From the NCBI GenBank assembly GCA_004143605.1, contig AWVY01000052.1, positions 4,060 through 58,504 on the forward strand: a stretch of 54,445 nucleotides of DNA. Reading direction: 5' to 3'. Every line of letters begins with the position of its first letter. The stretch's first letter is position 1. Of this stretch, positions 48,468 through 54,445 are shown in pieces. The stretch is from Desulforamulus aquiferis. GTDB lineage: Bacteria; Bacillota; Desulfotomaculia; Desulfotomaculales; Desulfotomaculaceae. The notes beneath the pieces are model-generated. The model ran no database searches. It was not told the origin of the DNA and was given only the letters and a program-made list of their open reading frames with translations. The position numbers and the translations under genes are program-made.

Positions 48468-49821
48468 CTAACCGTCTGAACGTAGTTCCCGGCGTTCTTC
48501 ACGCTGGTGAGTCATATAGGTATCAGTGGATTTATCTTGAAGATATACATAATTAAACCGATAGTCCTTCTTAAAACGCTCATAGGTATCCCAGCCGTCC
48601 TCTTGACAAAAGCGGCAAGCCTGGAAGGGTATAGTAACAGCCAGGATTCGGTATCTTTTACCGTCCTGGTGATAGGCCTGGGAATCAATGGCTATATAAC
48701 CTGGACATTGGTTACATACCCTAACCTTTTCAATTTGCTTTTCCTCAATGAATTGGGTGTCATAAAATATTGGTTTTGTTCTTTGGTAGTATTTATTGCC
48801 GGAGGCCAGTTCAAACTTATCCTTAGAATTTCTGTTGGCCCAAATTTCTTGGAGATTTTCTACAACCTCATGTACCTGGGATGTCACTTTTGGATCTTCT
48901 TTAAACCCTCCCGAACGATAATCAGGCTCTACCACCGATGAATAATCCTTCCCGGCAAGGGCCAGGAGAATTGCTAAATTAACATAGGCAGGGCCGTTTC
49001 AATGGCATAGCCACCCTCCAAAACCGCTAAATCAGGTTTAAGCTTTTCTGTAAGCTGAGCATAGCCCTGGGCCGTGATTAGCATTTCTCCCAGGGGATCG
49101 GTAAAATGATTATCCTGTCCAGCGGAATTCACCACAAAATCAGCCTCAAAGTCCTTTAGTATGGGTGATATTAGGTTGTCCATAACATAATGTAGTCCTG
49201 AATCTGTTACCCCCGGCGGTAAAGGAATATTTATTGTTGAACAGTAGGCACCAGGTCCACCAAGCTCATAGGTAAAACCTGTACCTGGGTAAATGGTGCG
49301 GCCATCCTGGTGAAAGGAAATGAATAACACATCAGGGTCGTGGTAAAAAATATCCTGGGTGCCATCACCATGATGCACGTCAGTATCAACTATGGCAATT
49401 TTTTTAACACCATGGACCCTGCGCAAATACTCAACCAGAACAGCCTCGTTATTAATGCTGCAGAAACCCCGGTTGCCGTGAACAACCCTCATGGCGTGGT
49501 GGCCGGGAGGCCGAACCATGCAAAGCCATTTCTCAGATCTCCAGCTATTATCCGATCCCCTAAATTTAAAGTAGCACCTGCAGCTATTCTATGGGCCTCT
49601 AAAACTTGATCCTTAACCCCTGGAACACAAAAATGAGCCCTGGCTATATCATGCTCTGTGGCTAAACGCGGGGTAAATTCCTCAATCTCGGGTAAATCTA
49701 AAATTCCCTCTTCAAACACCTGATCCCTGGTATATAGCAAGCGTTCTTCCCTCTCTGGGTGAGTTGCAGAAATGGCCCAGTCAAAGGCCGGAAAGAAGAT
49801 CAAACCTGTTTTTTTTCTCAT
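48468..49821 (-). CDS. Histone-deacetylase-family protein with Cys-rich C-terminal extension, two frame breaks
   Basis: About 450 residues if joined. Zinc deacetylase motifs: [40 protein letters not shown] (metal-binding Asp/His), [16 protein letters not shown] and [12 protein letters not shown]. Breaks near 49507 and 48988. The last ~155 residues go past the usual domain and include two CxxC pairs (CNQC and CRFC) about 38 residues apart, a possible zinc ribbon. Relatives hydrolyse acetyl-lysine, acetylpolyamines or other amides (AcuC, acetylpolyamine amidohydrolase). It overlaps the upstream hydantoinase-type gene by four bases. Confidence 0.85.
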
Positions 49822-51497
49822 TTTAACAACCTCCCACCGGAGCCAATATGACCCAATATACCCCTTGGTGTTTGAACAGATATATCGTAGAGCTTACCTG
49901 TGGTTTGCCATTCCCTTACAATATTAAATACATCCTTGTTAGTAATCTCTATATCTCTGACATAATCCTGCAGGTTCATTTTTTCTGCCCTTTTAACTAA
50001 CCAGGACTTTGCCAGCTCCACTGCGCCAATTTCATCAAGGGACCCGGAGATTTTTCCCTGGTACCCCTCTTCTTCAATTACATATGTTTGCCTCTGGGTG
50101 TCTGCCCGCAGGGAAACCTGCAATGTTGGACGGGCTACAGCAGCGCCTATGGCATTGGCTACCGGAGCATAGGGTGGGAGGATTGGATAACATCCCATAC
50201 GGGCAGCAATTTGAGGCACCAACCCAGCCGCACCGCCACCTACACCCACTACGTTTTGGGACGTAGCTTTCTCTTTTGCAATACCTCCCATACCCGATAG
50301 GAAGGTTCCTGCTCCCATTCCATAAACATCTGTTCAATTTCTGCAGTTATTGTAGAAATAACCAATTCTATAATGGTGTGGGCAACTTCCATAGGCTTCA
50401 TGCCCACCGGCGCACCTAAATTAATCATGGCCTCCAGGCCCTATCCACGTCACCAAGCTGTGTCATACCCATAAAGCGCAAGGCATCGGTGGGTGTTGGC
50501 AAACTTCCACCCAGGCAATAGGCCGGACCCATACGTTCTGAATAAACAATAAATTCTCGGCCAACCCTTTCAACTACACTATCCCCACCAACAGGAACAG
50601 ATTTGACAGAAAGGGCTCTAACCTGGGTAAATCGGTCTCCTATCTTTGCTCCTTGAGAAGCAAGTAGGGGCTGACCCGACAATATTAATGCCAAATCAGT
50701 GGTGGTCCCCCCAATGTCTACCACCAGGGAAGTTTCACCAGGAGGTGTCAAGGCCTGTACTCCTAGGGTGCTGGCTGCGGGACCTGAAAATATGGTTTCC
50801 ACAGGTACTTGCTCGGAAGCTGTTAGGGGCAAGGTGCCACCATCAGCCTTAAGAATAAAAACACTGCCGGTTATATTTCTTCTGAGCATAGAATCCCTTA
50901 CAGCGTTGGCAAAATAGTGATATTTTTCCCTGGTGGCACAGGTTAGTACGGTATTTGCTATCCGTCGGGGAAAGTTCAGCTTTCCACCAGCCATATAGCC
51001 CACCTCAATATGCCAATCAGGATGACGTAATTGAAGGTAATTTTTCACCCTCAATTCATGGGAATTATTCCGGGTAGAAAATTTCCCAACCACTGCCACT
51101 TTTGTATACCCTCTGCTTTCCAGCCAGCTAAGGGCATTTTCAATCTCATTATCATTTAGGGGAATAATCTCTCTACCACGATAGTCTATAGCACCGTTAA
51201 GAAAAAACACCTCATCCTGCTCACGAATATCATTAAAGGCACGGCCAGGTCCCGGCAGCAAGAGTACGCCCACCGGATCATATTTCTTCTCGGCTATAAG
51301 ATTGGTTACGATTGTAGTGCTAAAGACAACCCGCTCTACACTTTCTCCCGGAATGCCCTTTAAAATATTGTCAAGGGCATCTCCTAAAGACAGCATTAAA
51401 TCATCCTGGGTTTCTACCTTGCTGTAGCCCTAACTGCACTGCCATCTAATAGAACTGCATCTGTACAAGTGCCCCCAACATCTATGCCGATAAACAT
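49818..51497 (-). CDS. Hydantoinase/oxoprolinase family protein (HyuA-like), about three frame breaks
   Basis: About 555 residues if joined. It starts MFIGIDVGGTCTDAVLLDGS, an ASKHA ATP-binding opening, after GGGAGGCCAGTT. Further family marks are RVVFSTTIVTNLIAEKKYDP, the second phosphate-binding strand VVDIGGTTTDLALI, and GVGGGAAGLVPQIAARMGCY, NAIGAAVARPTL. Breaks near 51420, 50430 and 50320. Enzymes of this family hydrolyse cyclic amides with ATP, but many members are uncharacterised. It is a single long subunit without a HyuB partner and is coupled (TGA/ATG overlap) to the deacetylase gene. Confidence 0.87.
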
Positions 51498-51630
51498 AAC
51501 TGGCCTCCCTTATCATTATTAACCTTCATCCTCGTGGGGATGACATATATCTATCCGAAAAGGACTATAGTTATTTAAGTTTATCATAATATCATTTGAC
51601 AATGCATTATGAAAATACTCAATTATTCTT

Positions 51631-54232
51631 TCATTCATTCAATTCCTTCTGTAGTTTATATAAATAATTTAAGCACTCAATGGGAGTCATGTTCCCAAGA
51701 TTTAATGCTGTGATATCTGATTTAAGTCGTTCCAATGGATTTTCAGCAAATAGGGTGAGTTGATGTTGCGTTTGTGCCCCTTGCTTTGAGCCGGCAACAA
51801 CCTCCTGGGCAGCACGCTGATGAAATTCCAATTGTTCCACCAGTTGATTAGCCCTCATAATGATATCGTTGGGCAAACCAGCCAGTCTGGCACAGTGAAT
51901 TCCATAGCTTTTGCTAGCCTGAGACCTGATTACCTTCCTAAGAAAGGTTATATTATCACCCTGCTCCTTAACAGCAGTTGCATAATTTTTTAAGCCAGGT
52001 AAAATATCCTCCAACTCCGCCAATTCATGATAGTGAGTTGAGAATAGTGTCTTACAACCCACAGAATTATGAAGATATTCTATTACTGCTTGGGCAATGG
52101 CCATACCCTCAAGGTTTGAGGTACCCCTTCCTAACTCGTCAATAATAACCAAGCTCCTGGAGGTTGCCTTATCAATGATTTGTTTTGTTTCAAACATTTC
52201 CACCATGAAAGTACTTTGACCCGATGATAAATCATCTGAAGCGCCCACCCGGGCAAATATCCTGTCTACCACTCCTATTTCTGCGGTGGCAGCGGGAACG
52301 AAGCTACCAATTTGTGCCATAAGAACTATCAAAGCAACCTGTCGCTGATAAGTACTCTTACCACCCATATTGGGACCGGTGATTAAGCAAAGATGATTAT
52401 GCTTATCATCAAATGACAATCATTTGGTACAAAGGCTCCTGGACCGAGGTTTAGCTCCACCACTGGATGTCGGCCATCAATTATAACAATTTCGCTGCTA
52501 TTGGTAACCATTGGACGGTTATAGCCTTGACGTTGTGCAACCTGAGCCAAGGAGAGCATCACATCAAGGGTGGCTATTAATCTGGCTGTTTTCTGAATCC
52601 TTACCACCTGGGAGGCCACTTGACTGCGAATCTCCACAAAAAGGCAGTACTCAAGTTCAACCAGACGATCCTCTGCCCCTAATATTGTACTTTCATATTC
52701 CTTTAACTCCGGTGTTATATATCTCTCAGCGTTAGCTAAGGTTTGTCTTCTTTGATAATATTCTGGCACAGCAGCTAAATTTGATCTGGTAACCTCCAGG
52801 TAATAGCCAAATACCTTATTAAAGCCTACCTTTAGTGATTTTATCCCGGTTTTTTCTTTTTCCCTGGCCTCAAGCCCAGCCAGCCACGCTTTTCCATCTC
52901 GAGAAGCTGACCTTAGCCTGTCCACCTCGGATCAAAACCATCTTTAATCAAGCCCCCATCCCTGAGAGATAAGGAGGGGACTCACTTATTGAAGCTTTTA
53001 GCAACTCCCGCAAATCTTCAAGCTGATCGAATTGTGAGCATATATCTTTCAGTAGCGGGCTAGAACAATCCTCTAAAATTTGATGAAGCTGGGGTAGCTT
53101 TTCCATGGAGCAAAGTAGTGCAGACAAATCTCGTCCGTTGGCACTTCCGTAAACCGCCCTGGCGGCTAATCTCTCTAAGTCGTATATTTTATTTAGGGCA
53201 TTAGACATTTCTTCCCTTAACATAACAGAATTATTAAGCTCTTCTACTGCGTCAAGGCGTCTATTTATTTCGTCTAGCTCAACTAAAGGCTGGTCCAGCC
53301 AGGTCTTTAGCATCCTGCCACCCATGGCAGTCTTAGTTGCATCAAGAACCCAGAGCAGAGAGCCCTGCTTACTCCCATCCCTAAGTGATTTGGTTATCTC
53401 CAAGTTTCTACGGGCGATACTGTCTAACACTAGGAAGGAGACGGTTTTATAGGTTATTATCTCGCTAATATGCTCTAGCTTTCGTCTTTGAGTTGCTGAA
53501 AGATACTGAATTAGTGCCCCTGCAGCACCAGCCAAATGCTCAACCTTAAGGCAGCCTGAAGCTTGAACTTTAGACTCACCAAAATGTGTACAAAGGACCC
53601 TTTCTGCCTCTAGAGAATCATAGAAGCGGTCCTCCATAGTGGTAACTGTTGATTTAAGGCTACTGATTGTGTCTACTAAATGATCACTTATCTTTAACCT
53701 GTGGGAAGGATTATCTCCCTTGGAGAAAGACGTTCTATTTCATCTATTAGGCTTTCTGTAGAATGGGGATCTTCTAATAATGTAATTTTAAATACTCCGG
53801 TGGATAAGTCAGTAAGAGCCAAACCATAGCCAGTTTTACCGGGGCAGACAGCTACCAGATAGTTATTTTCCTTATCCCCCAGCATGCTTGCATCTATTAA
53901 AGCCCCCGGCGTAATTACTCTAATAACCTCTCGCTTAACCAATCCCTTGGACGCTTTAGCGTCCTCCACCTGTTCACAAATGGCCACTTTAAATCCCTTT
54001 TCAATCAATCTGGCTATGTAACTATCAGCTGCATGAAAGGGTACTCCGCACATTGGAACACGCTCAGGTTCACCTGCCTCCCTGCCTGTCAGGGTTATTT
54101 CCAGCTCTTTAGAGGCCAGCTTGGCGTCCTCAAAAAACATTTCATAGAAATCACCAAGTCTGAAAAACAATATTGTATCAGGATACTGTTTTTTATATCT
54201 AAATACTGCATCATCATGGGAGTTAATGCCAC
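51631..54232 (-). CDS. mutS: DNA mismatch repair protein MutS, four frame breaks
   Basis: About 867 residues joined. Start GTG at 54232 after AGGAGGTAGATATT ([20 protein letters not shown]); an A run near 54185 is one base short. The mismatch-recognition F-x-E is in [12 protein letters not shown]. The core continues through breaks near 53680, 52935 and 52405 ([40 protein letters not shown]). The ATPase has Walker [28 protein letters not shown], Walker [17 protein letters not shown] and [12 protein letters not shown]. It recognises mispairs and recruits MutL. No hairpin separates it from the other genes downstream of its stop. Confidence 0.95.
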
Positions 54233-54335
54233 AATATCTACCTCCTGTACCAATTATAGCACAGTAATAGACTTCATCATCAAAGAAACTTGGCTTCTGT
54301 CAAGCTTTATAGATTAGACTTCAGCTATAAAATAG

Positions 54336-54364
54336 AAACTCCCAGGAATAAACCTGGGAGTTTT
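54336..54364. terminator. Terminator upstream of mutS
   Basis: Arms AAACTCCCAGG and CCTGGGAGTTT flanked by A/T runs; it separates mutS from the gene entering at the right edge. Confidence 0.85.
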
Positions 54365-54379
54365 CAGATTGTCGAGAAA

Positions 54380-54445
54380 CTATCTATATTCGGGTTTTAA
54401 TAATCCCTCACGACTCCTATCTCTGCAGTGAACAGCGCTAATCCT
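54380..54445 (-). CDS. Possible 3' end of a gene entering from the right
   Basis: On the minus strand a frame open at the edge reads ISAVHCRDRSREGLLKPEYR and stops at 54380. A terminator follows 15 bases later, which suits a true gene end. Too short to name. Confidence 0.3.
   Translation of the reverse strand, partial: RISAVHCRDRSREGLLKPEYR

Noticed and set aside
48468-48935. A separate zinc-ribbon gene
   Set aside because: The frame continues without a gap from the deacetylase ([20 protein letters not shown]) once one base is adjusted, and there is no ribosome site of its own.
51631-54232. Four separate genes in the mutS region
   Set aside because: Successive frames are consecutive parts of one MutS; domain order and length match one protein with indels.
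1-54445. CRISPR arrays, tRNAs, rRNAs, insertion sequences
   Set aside because: No direct-repeat/spacer series, cloverleaf-like sequence, transposase frame or flanking inverted repeat was recognised.

Overview
The window looks like the chromosome of a low-to-medium GC, spore-forming, anaerobic Firmicute of the Desulfotomaculum/Peptococcaceae type. The evidence is the SigI/RsgI pair, a spoVK-like gene, the order mutS-mutL-methyltransferase-miaA-hfq-spoVK-ynbB, a Wolinella-type fumarate reductase, S-layer homology domains and many AGGAGG ribosome sites. I see no rRNA, tRNA, CRISPR array, transposase or prophage. The genus is inference.

Layout. 1-5.5 kb: end of sigI, its anti-sigma factor with a His/Met-rich tail, a two-HMA copper P-type ATPase (copA), a Met-rich secreted protein, and remnants of a SHOCT membrane protein and a four-helix copper-binding protein. 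5.6-17 kb: a predicted ATPase, ybaK, a three-SLH surface protein, two OmpR-type two-component systems, a TRIC-like membrane protein, a lipoprotein and two tiny convergent genes. 17-25.6 kb: a FapA-like protein, a UspA-like protein, a NarL-type kinase and regulator, a PAS sensor, a YeiH transporter with a 48-residue membrane partner, and an orphan PhoB-type regulator.

25.7-35 kb is a C4-dicarboxylate module, all on the minus strand: mdh, frdCAB, pckA, fumAB, then a PAS-AAA-Fis enhancer-binding protein. A textbook sigma-54 promoter lies in front of fumA. Three copies of TTCTAA-N3-TTAGAA lie between it and the enhancer-binding protein gene, so fumarase is probably under sigma-54 control. 35-43.4 kb: two tandem small membrane proteins, lexA with its SOS box, a Cys-rich MerR regulator, a TRAP transporter operon (dctPQM) carrying an AtuA-family (DUF1446) gene and a DUF4387 gene, and ynbB. 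43.4-54.4 kb: spoVK, hfq, miaA, a methyltransferase, mutL, a histone-deacetylase-family protein overlapping a hydantoinase/oxoprolinase gene, and mutS.

Sequence quality matters here. About fifty single-base frame breaks interrupt roughly thirty genes, including lexA, mdh, pckA, frdA, mutS and mutL. Most can be repaired by adding one base to a G or A run. I read them mainly as uncorrected sequencing deletions, not true pseudogenes, and annotate such genes as one CDS across all frames. Where a start was hidden by such a break, I placed it by ribosome site and family N-terminus.
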